A stretch of DNA of 64,000 nucleotides from Halosimplex pelagicum (GTDB lineage: Archaea; Halobacteriota; Halobacteria; Halobacteriales; Haloarculaceae): NCBI RefSeq assembly GCF_013415905.1, contig NZ_CP058909.1, positions 4,340,001 through 4,404,000 on the forward strand, in the 5' to 3' direction. Made by a program: the position numbers and the translations under genes. Below the pieces are notes generated by a model that ran no database searches, was not told the origin of the DNA, and worked only from the letters and a program-made list of their open reading frames with translations. Below are positions 41,132 through 49,130 of this stretch, piece by piece; within the stretch, counting starts at the first letter, position 1; each line of letters begins with the position of its first letter.

Positions 41132-42796
41132 TCACCGCCGCTCGCGGTCCCCTTCGCGCATGCTCTGGCGGGTGAACTGGGGCTGGGCGCGGATCCCCTT
41201 GCGGTCGCGGAAGGAGAGATACAGCAACAGGGCGACCAGCACCGTGAAGCCGACCGCGACGGCGGCGGCGACGAACTGCTCGAAGGCGACGAGGACCGCC
41301 GAGGAGAAGACGGCACTGGCCAGCACCATCCCGTAGATGAGCCGCTTGGCGACCCGGTCGAGGAGGCTCTGGGAGTCCCGGATGTCGACCTCGACCCGCA
41401 GGTCCTCGTTGATGGCCTGGTCGAGCGCCTCCTCCAGTTTCGGCGGCGTGCGGACGGCGGACTTGGTGGCCTCCTGAACCTCGTCGACGCGGTCCTCGAC
41501 GTACTCGCGGGCGGTGTCGGCGAGGAAGCCCTGCTGGCGGAGGTAGCCCGTGGCCACGTCGATGAAGTCGAAGTCGGGGTCGAGCGTGACACAGACTCCT
41601 TCGACGACGGTCGCCACGCGGAGCACGAGGGCGAGGTTGGCCGGCAGGCGAAACGGGAAGTCGTAGATGGTGTCCTCGACCTGCTGGACGATCTGCTGGA
41701 CGCGGTACTGCTCGATGTCCTCGCCGCGGGCGTCCGCGATGGCGAGTTCGAGCACGTCGGCCATCACCTTGCGGTCCGCTTCGGGGGAGAGCGTCCCCAT
41801 CTCGACGAGCGTGTCGAGGATGGCCTGGATGTCCTGGTCGGCGACGGCGACGTAGAAGTCGACGATCTTGTCCTGGATGAACGGGTCGACGTAGCCGCTC
41901 ATGCCGAAGTCGTAGAAGACGAGCGTCCCGTCGTCCTGCACCGCGAGGTTGCCCGGATGGGGGTCGGCGTGGAAGACGCCGTCCTCGATGATCATCTGGA
42001 GGTACGCCTCCTGGAGCGTCTCGGCCAGCTCCGTCCGGTCGAGGCGGCGGTCGTCCAGTTCGTCGATGTCGGTGATCTTCGTCCCGGGGACGTACTCCAT
42101 CGTGAGCACCCGGTTCGTCGACCGACTCCCGTCGACCTCGGGGATCCGGATCCGGGAGTCGTCGGCGAAGTTCCCCTTGATCTCGGTGAGCATCTCCGCC
42201 TCGCGACCGTAGTCCATCTCCTCGCGGATCGTCTTGTCGAACTCGTCGGCGAGCGTCTGCAGCGAGAACGACCGCGACTCGTCGACGAAGTACATCAGGA
42301 TCGGTAGCGACCAGCGGATCACCCGCAGATCCGACTCGATGAGGTCCTTGACGCCCGGCCGGCGCACCTTCACCGCCACCTCACCGTTCTCGGTCGTCCC
42401 GTAGTACACCTGGCCGAGGCTGGCTCCGCTGATGGCATCGGTGTCGAACTCGTCGAAGGCCTCGCCGACCGGGCCGACCTCCGCTTCCAGCACCTCCCGG
42501 GCGCGCTCCCAGTCGGCCGGCGGGACGCGGTCCTGCAGCTCCTCCAGTTCCTCGATGTACTCCGGCGGGAGCACGTCCGGCCGCGTCGAGAGCAGCTGGC
42601 CGAGCTTGATGAAGGTCGGCCCGAGCGTCAGGAGCGTGTCCAGCAGCACCCGCGCTCGCTCGCGGCGAGTCTCGGCGGAGACCGACCGGCCCCGGCCGAA
42701 GAAGAGGAACCGGTTGCGGTCCCGCGTGTACGCGATCAAGAGCGGCAGGAACTGCCACGTGACGACGACGAACCGCCAGTAGGCGCGTGGGTTCAC
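41132..42796 (-). CDS. ABC1/UbiB-family atypical kinase
   Basis: A 554-residue protein-kinase-like protein of the AarF/ABC1/UbiB family. Signature motifs are all visible: the KxGQ motif IKLGQLLSTRPDVLP, the Ala-rich nucleotide loop ISGASLGQVYYG, the lysine in VAVKVRRPGV, the catalytic DPHPGNLAV and metal-binding YDFGMSG. Two C-terminal transmembrane helices (about 490-540) anchor it. The family is needed for quinone synthesis or lipid handling and has ATPase activity. Start is GTG. An Hsp20 gene lies 8 bases upstream on the same strand, so the two are probably co-transcribed. Confidence 0.94.
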   Translation of the reverse strand: MNPRAYWRFVVVTWQFLPLLIAYTRDRNRFLFFGRGRSVSAETRRERARVLLDTLLTLGPTFIKLGQLLSTRPDVLPPEYIEELEELQDRVPPADWERAREVLEAEVGPVGEAFDEFDTDAISGASLGQVYYGTTENGEVAVKVRRPGVKDLIESDLRVIRWSLPILMYFVDESRSFSLQTLADEFDKTIREEMDYGREAEMLTEIKGNFADDSRIRIPEVDGSRSTNRVLTMEYVPGTKITDIDELDDRRLDRTELAETLQEAYLQMIIEDGVFHADPHPGNLAVQDDGTLVFYDFGMSGYVDPFIQDKIVDFYVAVADQDIQAILDTLVEMGTLSPEADRKVMADVLELAIADARGEDIEQYRVQQIVQQVEDTIYDFPFRLPANLALVLRVATVVEGVCVTLDPDFDFIDVATGYLRQQGFLADTAREYVEDRVDEVQEATKSAVRTPPKLEEALDQAINEDLRVEVDIRDSQSLLDRVAKRLIYGMVLASAVFSSAVLVAFEQFVAAAVAVGFTVLVALLLYLSFRDRKGIRAQPQFTRQSMREGDRERR

Positions 42797-42804
42797 GTGA
42801 ATGG

Positions 42805-43158
42805 CTACTCGTCGATGGGGATCTGCGTCTCCGGCGCGGCCTCCGCTTTCGGCAGTTCGAGTTCGAGGACGCCCCGGTCGATCGACCCGGTGGCGCCGGC
42901 GCCGGTCACGCCCGGCGGGAGCGGAAGCTCGACGTCGAGGAACAGCGACCGTTCCTCCGCGACGTAGTCGAAGTCGGCGGGAACCGCCTTCTCGCGGCGC
43001 GCCTCGATGCGCAGGCGACTACCCTCGACCGCCGCGTCGACCGTCGGCTCGGTCGCGCCCGGCAGGTCCAGCACCAGCAGATACGCGTCGTCGCTCTCCA
43101 GCACGTCCGCGAACACCGCGTCGGGCAGGTCCCGGAGCGCATCACGCAACGTTGACAT
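42805..43158 (-). CDS. Hsp20/alpha-crystallin family chaperone
   Basis: A 117-residue small heat-shock protein. The alpha-crystallin domain spans about 20-105: DDAYLLVLDLPGA, VDAAVEGSRLRIEARR, SLFLDVELPLPPGV and the GVLELELPK strand. The C-terminal IxI-type motif is present as IPIDE. The protein binds unfolded clients. A TATA-like GGTTTAACGC lies 23-32 bases upstream. Upstream neighbour of the UbiB-like kinase. Confidence 0.88.
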   Translation of the reverse strand: MSTLRDALRDLPDAVFADVLESDDAYLLVLDLPGATEPTVDAAVEGSRLRIEARREKAVPADFDYVAEERSLFLDVELPLPPGVTGAGATGSIDRGVLELELPKAEAAPETQIPIDE

Positions 43159-43289
43159 GAGCGAGGTTTAGGATGCGACGGCGTTAAACCCCGCGGTCGC
43201 ACCCGCCCGACCGCGACGGCTCGGTCGCCCGCGGTCGGCCGCCACGGCGACGACCGACCGCTTATTGGCCGGGCGCCGAAACCACCGAT

Positions 43290-44549
43290 ATGGACGAACG
43301 ACGCCGGTCGACGGCGGACCCGCCCGCGCTCGCGGCCGTTCGCGAGCGCCTCGACGAACTCGTCGCCCCCGTCGACCGGACCGAGACGCTGCCGGTCAGC
43401 ACCGCCGTCGGCCGCACGCTCGCTTCGCCCGTCGCCGCCCGCCGTCCCGTCCCCGGGTTCGACCAGGCGGTCCGCGACGGCTTCGCCGTCCGCGCCGGCG
43501 ACACCGAGGGCGCGACCGAGGGGGACCCCGCCGTGCTGGCCGTCGGGAGCGACCTCGACGCGAACGCGGCCGTCCGCGTCGACGCCGGACGGCCGCTCCC
43601 CGACGGCGCGACGGCCGTGGTCGGGACCGAATCGGTCGCCACCGCAGGGACGGAAACCGACCCGGCGACCGTCGACGGCGCCGACCTGTCGGTCACCGAG
43701 CCGGTCGAACCCGGCGAGGGCGTCCGGTCGACCGGGGCGGACGTGGCGGCCGAGGAGACGGTGCTGAGAGCGGGCGACCGGATCGGTCCGTCGGACCCCG
43801 CGCTCTGTACCGCGGTCGGGCGAACGCGCGTCGAGGTCCGCCAGCGGCCGACGGTCGGGATCGTCCCGGTCGGCGGCGGCCTGACCGGCGGCGACCCCGG
43901 ACCCGGCGAGGTCGTCGAGACCGACGGGACGACCGCCGCCGAGTTCGTCGAGCGGGCCGGCGGGAAGGTCGTGCTGCGAGACCCCGTGGAACCGGAACCC
44001 TACGCCCTCAGACCCGCCGTCGAGCGCGACCTGACGAAGGACCTGCTCGTGACGGTCGGCGGGACCGGGGCCGGCGAGTCCGACCGGATCGTCGGCGTGA
44101 TCGACGGCTTGGGCGACGTGCTCGTCGACGGCGTCGCGGTCGACCCCGCGGGGACGACTGCGTTGAGCGTCGTCCGCGAGCGCCCCGTGATTTCGATCCC
44201 GGGCGACCCCGTCGCGGCGTTCGTCGCGACGACGCGACTGGTCGCTCCCGCGGTGGCTCGACTGGCCGACCGCGAACCGCCCGAGCCGCGGACCGGAACC
44301 GCCGAACTCGACGGTCCGGTCGAGAGCGAACGCGGGGTCGAATCCGTCGTTCCGGTTACGCTCGACGGCGGAGGCGGGGTCGAGGACGGAAGTGGTGGCG
44401 AGACCGCGGCACCGGTCGCGTCTCCGGTGAGAGACGAACCGCTGTCGACGCTCGCGCGGGCGGACGGCTGGGTCGCGGTCGCGCCCGAGCACGAGCGCCT
44501 GGCCGCGGGCGAAACGGTTTCTGTCGAGCGCTGGGAGGCGTCGGTATGA
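43290..44549 (+). CDS. MoeA-family protein, divergent
   Basis: A 419-residue MoeA paralogue of molybdenum-cofactor assembly. The overall order (linker domain, MPT-binding domain, C-terminal beta domain) is kept, for example VPGFDQAVRDGFAVRAGD, but many signature residues are altered: the usual STGDEL loop is PVGGGL; the SGGxSxGxxD loop is TVGGTGAGESD; KPGKP is DPAGTTAL; GLPGNP is SIPGDP. It may therefore not perform the standard insertion reaction on its own. Its stop overlaps the ATG of the next gene, a canonical MoeA fused to a second domain, so the two are translationally coupled and may form a heteromer. A TTATTGG element lies 22-29 bases upstream. Confidence 0.8.
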   Translation: MDERRRSTADPPALAAVRERLDELVAPVDRTETLPVSTAVGRTLASPVAARRPVPGFDQAVRDGFAVRAGDTEGATEGDPAVLAVGSDLDANAAVRVDAGRPLPDGATAVVGTESVATAGTETDPATVDGADLSVTEPVEPGEGVRSTGADVAAEETVLRAGDRIGPSDPALCTAVGRTRVEVRQRPTVGIVPVGGGLTGGDPGPGEVVETDGTTAAEFVERAGGKVVLRDPVEPEPYALRPAVERDLTKDLLVTVGGTGAGESDRIVGVIDGLGDVLVDGVAVDPAGTTALSVVRERPVISIPGDPVAAFVATTRLVAPAVARLADREPPEPRTGTAELDGPVESERGVESVVPVTLDGGGGVEDGSGGETAAPVASPVRDEPLSTLARADGWVAVAPEHERLAAGETVSVERWEASV

Positions 44550-46549
44550 GCGAGCGCAAGGAGTTCCGCGACCTGGCCGACCCCGAGCGGGCCCGCGAGG
44601 TGGTCGCCTCGCTGGACCTGTCGGCCGGCGCCGAGCGCGTGGCTCTCGAAGACGCCCGCGGCCGGGTCCTCGCCGAGCGAGTCGACGCGACGCTGGACGT
44701 GCCGGGGTTCGACCGCGCCGCGATGGACGGCTACGCCGTGCGAGCGACCGACACCTACGGCGCTGACGCCGACCCCGTCACCCTCCCGGTCGTCGGGAGC
44801 GTCCACGCCGGCGAGACCCCCGGCGTGACGCTCGATGACGGCCAGGCGGCCGAGATATCGACGGGCGCCGTCATGCCGGCGGGCGCCGACGCCGTGGTGA
44901 TCGTCGAGCGAACCGAGGAACTGGACGGGGCGGCCGACGGGAACGGGGCGGGCGGTTCGGACGGCGACAGCGGCGACGACGCCGAAGGCGGCCGACGCGT
45001 GCGCATCGAAACCGCAGTCACCCCGGGCGAGAACGTCATGCTCGCCGGCGCGGACATCGCAGCCGGCGAGCGGGCGCTCGGTCCCGGGACGGAGCTGACC
45101 CCCCGCGAGATCGGGCTGCTGTCGGCGCTCGGCGTCGACGAGGTGCCGGTGCGGGCCGAGCCGCGAGTCGCTATCGTCTCGACGGGCGACGAACTCGTCC
45201 GTCCCGGCGACGACCTCGACCACCGGGCGGGCCAGATCCACGACGTGAACAGCTACGCCGTGGCGACCGCCGTCGAGGAGGCCGGCGGCGAACCGGTCGT
45301 CTACCCCCACGTCGGCGACGACACGGCCGCCATGGAGGAGACGCTCCTCGACGCCGCCGCCGACTGCGATCTGGTGTTGACCTCGGGGTCGACCAGCGCC
45401 AGCGCCGTCGACATGGTGTACCGCGTCGTCGAGGACCGCGGCGAACTCCTGTTGCACGGCGTCGCGATCAAGCCCGGGAAACCCATGCTGGTCGGTCGGA
45501 TCGGCGGCGAGTCCGGCGACTCCGAGAGCGACGAGACGGTGCGGGACGGCGCCGCCTACGTCGGCCTGCCGGGCTACCCGGTGTCGGCGCTGACCATCTT
45601 CCGCACGTTCGTCGCGCCGGCGATCCGGTCGTCCGCGGGGCTCCCCGAGCCGCGGACCGCCAGCATCGACGGGGAGATGGCCGTCGCCGAGCGCACCGAG
45701 GAGGGGCGCCGGCGCCTGCTCGCGGTCGGGCTGGTCGAGGACGAGGCCGGGGAGACGCTGGTCTACCCCGTCGACAAGGGCAGCGGCGCGACGACGACGC
45801 TCACCGCGGCCGACGGCGTCGTCGACGTGCCGGCCGACACGAACCGCCTCTCGGCCGGGGAGCGGGTGACCGTCGACCTGTTCTCGCCGGACGTGCGCCC
45901 GCCGACGCTGCTGGGCGTCGGCGAGGACGATCCCGCGCTCTCGCGTGTCCTCGACCGACTGGACCGACCGCGATACCTCGCCCGGGGTTCGCGAGGCGGA
46001 CTGCGTGAGCTGCGCGACGGTCTCCCCGACGTGGCCGTCGTCGCCGGCCCCTTCGACGCCGACGAGGAAGGCGTCGCCGACGCAGCGGACCTCGGCGGCT
46101 GGTCTCGGGAGTGGGGCCTGGTCGTCCCCGCCGGGAACCCCGAGGGCGTGACGGGGCCCGCGGATCTGGTCGACCGCGACCTGTCGTTCGTGAATCGGGG
46201 GACCGAGTCGGGACTGCGGACGAGCCTCTCGAACGCGCTGGCCGACCTGGCCGACGACCGCGGGGTCGACCGGCAGGCAGTCACGGAGTCGATTTCGGGG
46301 TTCGACCGCGCCGCGCGAGCCTTCGAGAGCCCCGCCAGGTCGGTGGCCGCCGGGGACGCCGACGCGGGACTGGGGCTGCGCGCGACGGCCGCGAAACTGG
46401 GGCTCGGCTTCGTCCCCGTCGGCTCCCAGTCCGTTCGAGTGCTGGCGAACCCCGACCGACTGGAGAAGGCGAGCGTGCGGGAACTGGACGGACTGCTGGA
46501 AGACGTATCCCGGGTGCTGGACGGGCTCGACGGGTTCGAGCGCCGGTGA
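44546..46549 (+). CDS. moeA: Molybdopterin molybdotransferase MoeA fused to a periplasmic-binding-like domain
   Basis: A 667-residue protein. Residues 1 to about 415 are a canonical MoeA: VPGFDRAAMDGYAVRA, VSTGDEL, SGSTSAS, KPGKPM and GLPGYPVS motifs. An acidic Gly/Asp insert lies near 130-150. From about 435 to the end is a domain like the substrate-binding (PBP-like) part of molybdate regulators or LysR proteins (VDLFSPDVRPPTLLGVG, VAVVAGPFDADEEG, FVNRGTESGLRTSLSNAL). The second domain may sense molybdate or cofactor. This fusion occurs in other archaea and bacteria. ATG overlaps the stop of the preceding MoeA gene. Confidence 0.92.
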   Translation: MSERKEFRDLADPERAREVVASLDLSAGAERVALEDARGRVLAERVDATLDVPGFDRAAMDGYAVRATDTYGADADPVTLPVVGSVHAGETPGVTLDDGQAAEISTGAVMPAGADAVVIVERTEELDGAADGNGAGGSDGDSGDDAEGGRRVRIETAVTPGENVMLAGADIAAGERALGPGTELTPREIGLLSALGVDEVPVRAEPRVAIVSTGDELVRPGDDLDHRAGQIHDVNSYAVATAVEEAGGEPVVYPHVGDDTAAMEETLLDAAADCDLVLTSGSTSASAVDMVYRVVEDRGELLLHGVAIKPGKPMLVGRIGGESGDSESDETVRDGAAYVGLPGYPVSALTIFRTFVAPAIRSSAGLPEPRTASIDGEMAVAERTEEGRRRLLAVGLVEDEAGETLVYPVDKGSGATTTLTAADGVVDVPADTNRLSAGERVTVDLFSPDVRPPTLLGVGEDDPALSRVLDRLDRPRYLARGSRGGLRELRDGLPDVAVVAGPFDADEEGVADAADLGGWSREWGLVVPAGNPEGVTGPADLVDRDLSFVNRGTESGLRTSLSNALADLADDRGVDRQAVTESISGFDRAARAFESPARSVAAGDADAGLGLRATAAKLGLGFVPVGSQSVRVLANPDRLEKASVRELDGLLEDVSRVLDGLDGFERR

Positions 46550-46628
46550 CGCCGGTGCGGGTCGGCCGAACGACGATGCGGCGGAACGCATCACAGCGCA
46601 TTTCTCCGCGGAGCGCGGACGCCCGACC

Positions 46629-47459
46629 GTGACCGACGCACACAGACGCGTGGCGGTGGCCGAGCGGGCGGCCCGGGCGGGCGGCGCCGTCGCCCGGCAG
46701 GCGTTCCGCGGGGACCTGGCGGTCGAGACGAAGTCGGACAAGAACGACCTGGTAACCGAATCCGACCGGGACGCCCAGCGACAGGTCGTCTCGACGCTGC
46801 GCGCGGAGTTCCCGAACGACGCGATCGTGGGCGAGGAGGAGGCGGTGCCGGTAGGGCCGACCGGCGAGGAGACGGAGATCCTGTCGGAAGTCCCCGAGAG
46901 CGGGGACACGTGGGTGGTCGACCCGATCGACGGGACGGCGAACTTCGCGCGCGGACTGCGCACCTGGGGGACGGCGGTCGCGGCCGTGGCCGGCGGCGAC
47001 CTCGCCGCGGCGGCCGTCTACCTGCCGGCGACCGAGGACATGTACGCCGCGGGGGCCGAGACGGGCACCCGGAACGGGTCGGCGCTGTCGGTCAGCGACC
47101 GCACGGACCCGGAGACGTTCGCGGTCGCGCCGGTCGGCCGCTTCGAGCGCGGGAGCGGCGACGAACTGGGTGACATCGCCGAGGCGGTCGTCGACGAACT
47201 GGGCGACTTCCGACGGTTCGGGAGCATGCAGGCGACGCTGTCGTTCGTCGCGAGCGGCGAACTCGACGCGGCGTTCTCGACGTACACGCCCGACCCGTGG
47301 GACTCGCTGGCCGGGATCCACCTCGTCCGGCGGGCCGGCGGGACGGTCACCGACCTGGCGGGCGAGCCGTGGAGCCGGGACAGCGAGGGGATCGTCGCGA
47401 GCAACGGCGAGGCCCACGAGGCGGTCCGCGCGGTCGCGCGAGCGGCCGGATCGGACTGA
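46629..47459 (+). CDS. Inositol monophosphatase / fructose-1,6-bisphosphatase family protein
   Basis: A 276-residue metal-dependent phosphatase. Metal-binding motifs are IVGEEEA (Glu ligands), WVVDPIDGTANFARG and the C-terminal DPWDSLAG. KNDLVTESDRDAQR precedes the first loop. Archaeal members often hydrolyse both inositol-1-phosphate and fructose-1,6-bisphosphate. The GTG start lies 79 bases after moeA. The gene precedes a DUF63 membrane protein. Substrate undetermined. Confidence 0.88.
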   Translation: MTDAHRRVAVAERAARAGGAVARQAFRGDLAVETKSDKNDLVTESDRDAQRQVVSTLRAEFPNDAIVGEEEAVPVGPTGEETEILSEVPESGDTWVVDPIDGTANFARGLRTWGTAVAAVAGGDLAAAAVYLPATEDMYAAGAETGTRNGSALSVSDRTDPETFAVAPVGRFERGSGDELGDIAEAVVDELGDFRRFGSMQATLSFVASGELDAAFSTYTPDPWDSLAGIHLVRRAGGTVTDLAGEPWSRDSEGIVASNGEAHEAVRAVARAAGSD

Positions 47460-47576
47460 CGGGGGACGGGGGCGCGAGCGGTCGCGGGGGGACACCGGCC
47501 GAGGGCGGCGAGCGGTCGTGCCGGCACGGCGCCCACGACCGGAAGGCTAAACAGCGAGACGCGCGGGGTACCGGCC

Positions 47577-48710
47577 ATGGAGAACGAGCAGGTCCTGACG
47601 GAGCGGACCTGGCTGGGGGCGTTCGTCGCGCTTGTGGCGGCGCTCGTAGTCGGGTCCGTCGTCGCCACCGAGCGCGTCTACGACCGGTTCATCTGGCGGT
47701 ACTTCTGGGGGCCGATCTACTCGGACGCCAACAACGCCCGCTGTGCGGTCCTGGGCGACGGCGGGATCGAGCTGCTGGGCACGGACGCGGCCTGCCGAGC
47801 GGCGACCGGCGTCGTCGCCGAGACCGGCTATACGACCGTCTCGACGTTCGGCTACATGGCCGTGCTCGTGTTCATGCTCGGCGGGGTCTACCTGCTGCTC
47901 GACCGGCTGGACGTGGGCGGGGACAAGCGACTGTTCCTCTCGCTGGTCCCGTTCATGCTGTTCGGCGGCGCGGTCCGGGTCGTCGAGGACGCGACCGACG
48001 CCGCGGTCGCCGCGGGCGTCGAACCCGTCATCAGCTACCCGCTGAACGTGCTGTTCATCAGCCCGATCATCTACGTGACGGTGTTCCTGGTCACGCTGGC
48101 GGCCCTGCTCGCGAGCATGTGGCTCGAATCCCGGGAGATGGTCCGCAACCGGTACCGCGCGCTGGCCGGGTTCGGCCTCGGGATACTCGCGCTCACGCTC
48201 GCCTATCTCTTCTTCGTCGCCTTCACCCGCGAGTACGTCTCCTTCTACCCGCAGATCCTGCTCGTCGACGTGGGGCTGGCGTCGGTGCTGGCCTACCTGC
48301 TGTACGTCGGCGCCGACCGCTACGAGCCCGAGATCAACGCGGGGACGGGGATCGTCGGACTGGGGATCCTCTGGGCGCACGCGATCGACGGCGTGGCCAA
48401 CGTCGTCGCGGCCGACTGGCTGCCCGAGCTGGGCCACCCGATCGAGGCCTACGGCGCGAAACACGTCGCCAACCGGGCGATCATCGACGTGACCCAGGCG
48501 GTCCAGCCGCCGTCGCTGTCGGCGGTCATCGGGACCTCCTGGCCGTTCCTGTTCGTGAAACTCGCCGTCGCGCTGGGGATCGTGTGGCTGTTCGACGAGC
48601 GGATCTTCGAGGAGAGCCCCCGCTACGCCGTGCTCCTGCTCGTCGCGGCCGCGGCCGTCGGACTCGGGCCGGGAACCCGGGACATCCTCCGCGTCACGTT
48701 CGCGATCTGA
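47577..48710 (+). CDS. DUF63 family multi-pass membrane protein
   Basis: A 377-residue integral membrane protein of the archaeal DUF63 family. About eight hydrophobic segments are seen (for example AFVALVAALVVGSVVA, FMAVLVFMLGGVYLLL, YVTVFLVTLAALLASMW, LILALTLAYLFFVAF-like and LLLVAAAAVGLGPG). Between them are conserved polar residues: FMLFGGAVRVVEDATDA and LWAHAIDGVANVVAADW. Such Arg-Glu-Asp clusters in membrane helices suggest ion or substrate handling, but no function is established. A TATA-like GGCTAAAC lies about 26-34 bases upstream. Confidence 0.85.
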   Translation: MENEQVLTERTWLGAFVALVAALVVGSVVATERVYDRFIWRYFWGPIYSDANNARCAVLGDGGIELLGTDAACRAATGVVAETGYTTVSTFGYMAVLVFMLGGVYLLLDRLDVGGDKRLFLSLVPFMLFGGAVRVVEDATDAAVAAGVEPVISYPLNVLFISPIIYVTVFLVTLAALLASMWLESREMVRNRYRALAGFGLGILALTLAYLFFVAFTREYVSFYPQILLVDVGLASVLAYLLYVGADRYEPEINAGTGIVGLGILWAHAIDGVANVVAADWLPELGHPIEAYGAKHVANRAIIDVTQAVQPPSLSAVIGTSWPFLFVKLAVALGIVWLFDERIFEESPRYAVLLLVAAAAVGLGPGTRDILRVTFAI

Positions 48711-48784
48711 ACGGGACCGGCGCCTCACTGTTCGCGAGGCGGTCGCTGTCGAACCTGTCGAAAGCCGACGGAGAATCCCGACCG

Positions 48785-48940
48785 TCAGACCGTTTCGAGC
48801 GCCGACTCGGGGTAGTAGCGACTACCGCAGGTCGGGCACTCGGCCACGGTCACCTCGCCGCCCGTCGCGGGCGACACCACGTTCGTCCGCACCAGTTTTC
48901 GGTCGCAGTCTGTACACGGGAGGTCGAACTCGGATACCAT
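48785..48940 (-). CDS. Small zinc-ribbon protein
   Basis: A 51-residue protein with LPCTDCDRKLV and AECPTCGSRYY as two CxxC knuckles, 25 residues apart, and an acidic C-terminus (PESALETV). A small basic patch (DRKLVRTN) follows the first knuckle. The ATG at 48938-48940 is preferred because an upstream extension in another frame would be Arg-rich and unrelated. It lies next to the YcaO gene on the same strand, 190 bases downstream of it. Function unknown; probably one of the haloarchaeal small zinc proteins. Confidence 0.72.
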   Translation of the reverse strand: MVSEFDLPCTDCDRKLVRTNVVSPATGGEVTVAECPTCGSRYYPESALETV

Positions 48941-49130
48941 GATACGCTCCTCTGACGGTCCGCTTCGGGCCTGCAGAAGCGACGCCAGGTGCCGTGTGAA
49001 CGATGAACACCCGACGGCATAAATTCTCGCATTAGTCGGTTTCGTTGCATATTCCGCGCTGTCCCCGGGTTACAAAAATCGGGGCGGGCGACGGGGCCAG
49101 AGCGGGGGGCCGGCCGTCAGAAAGGGGTGG

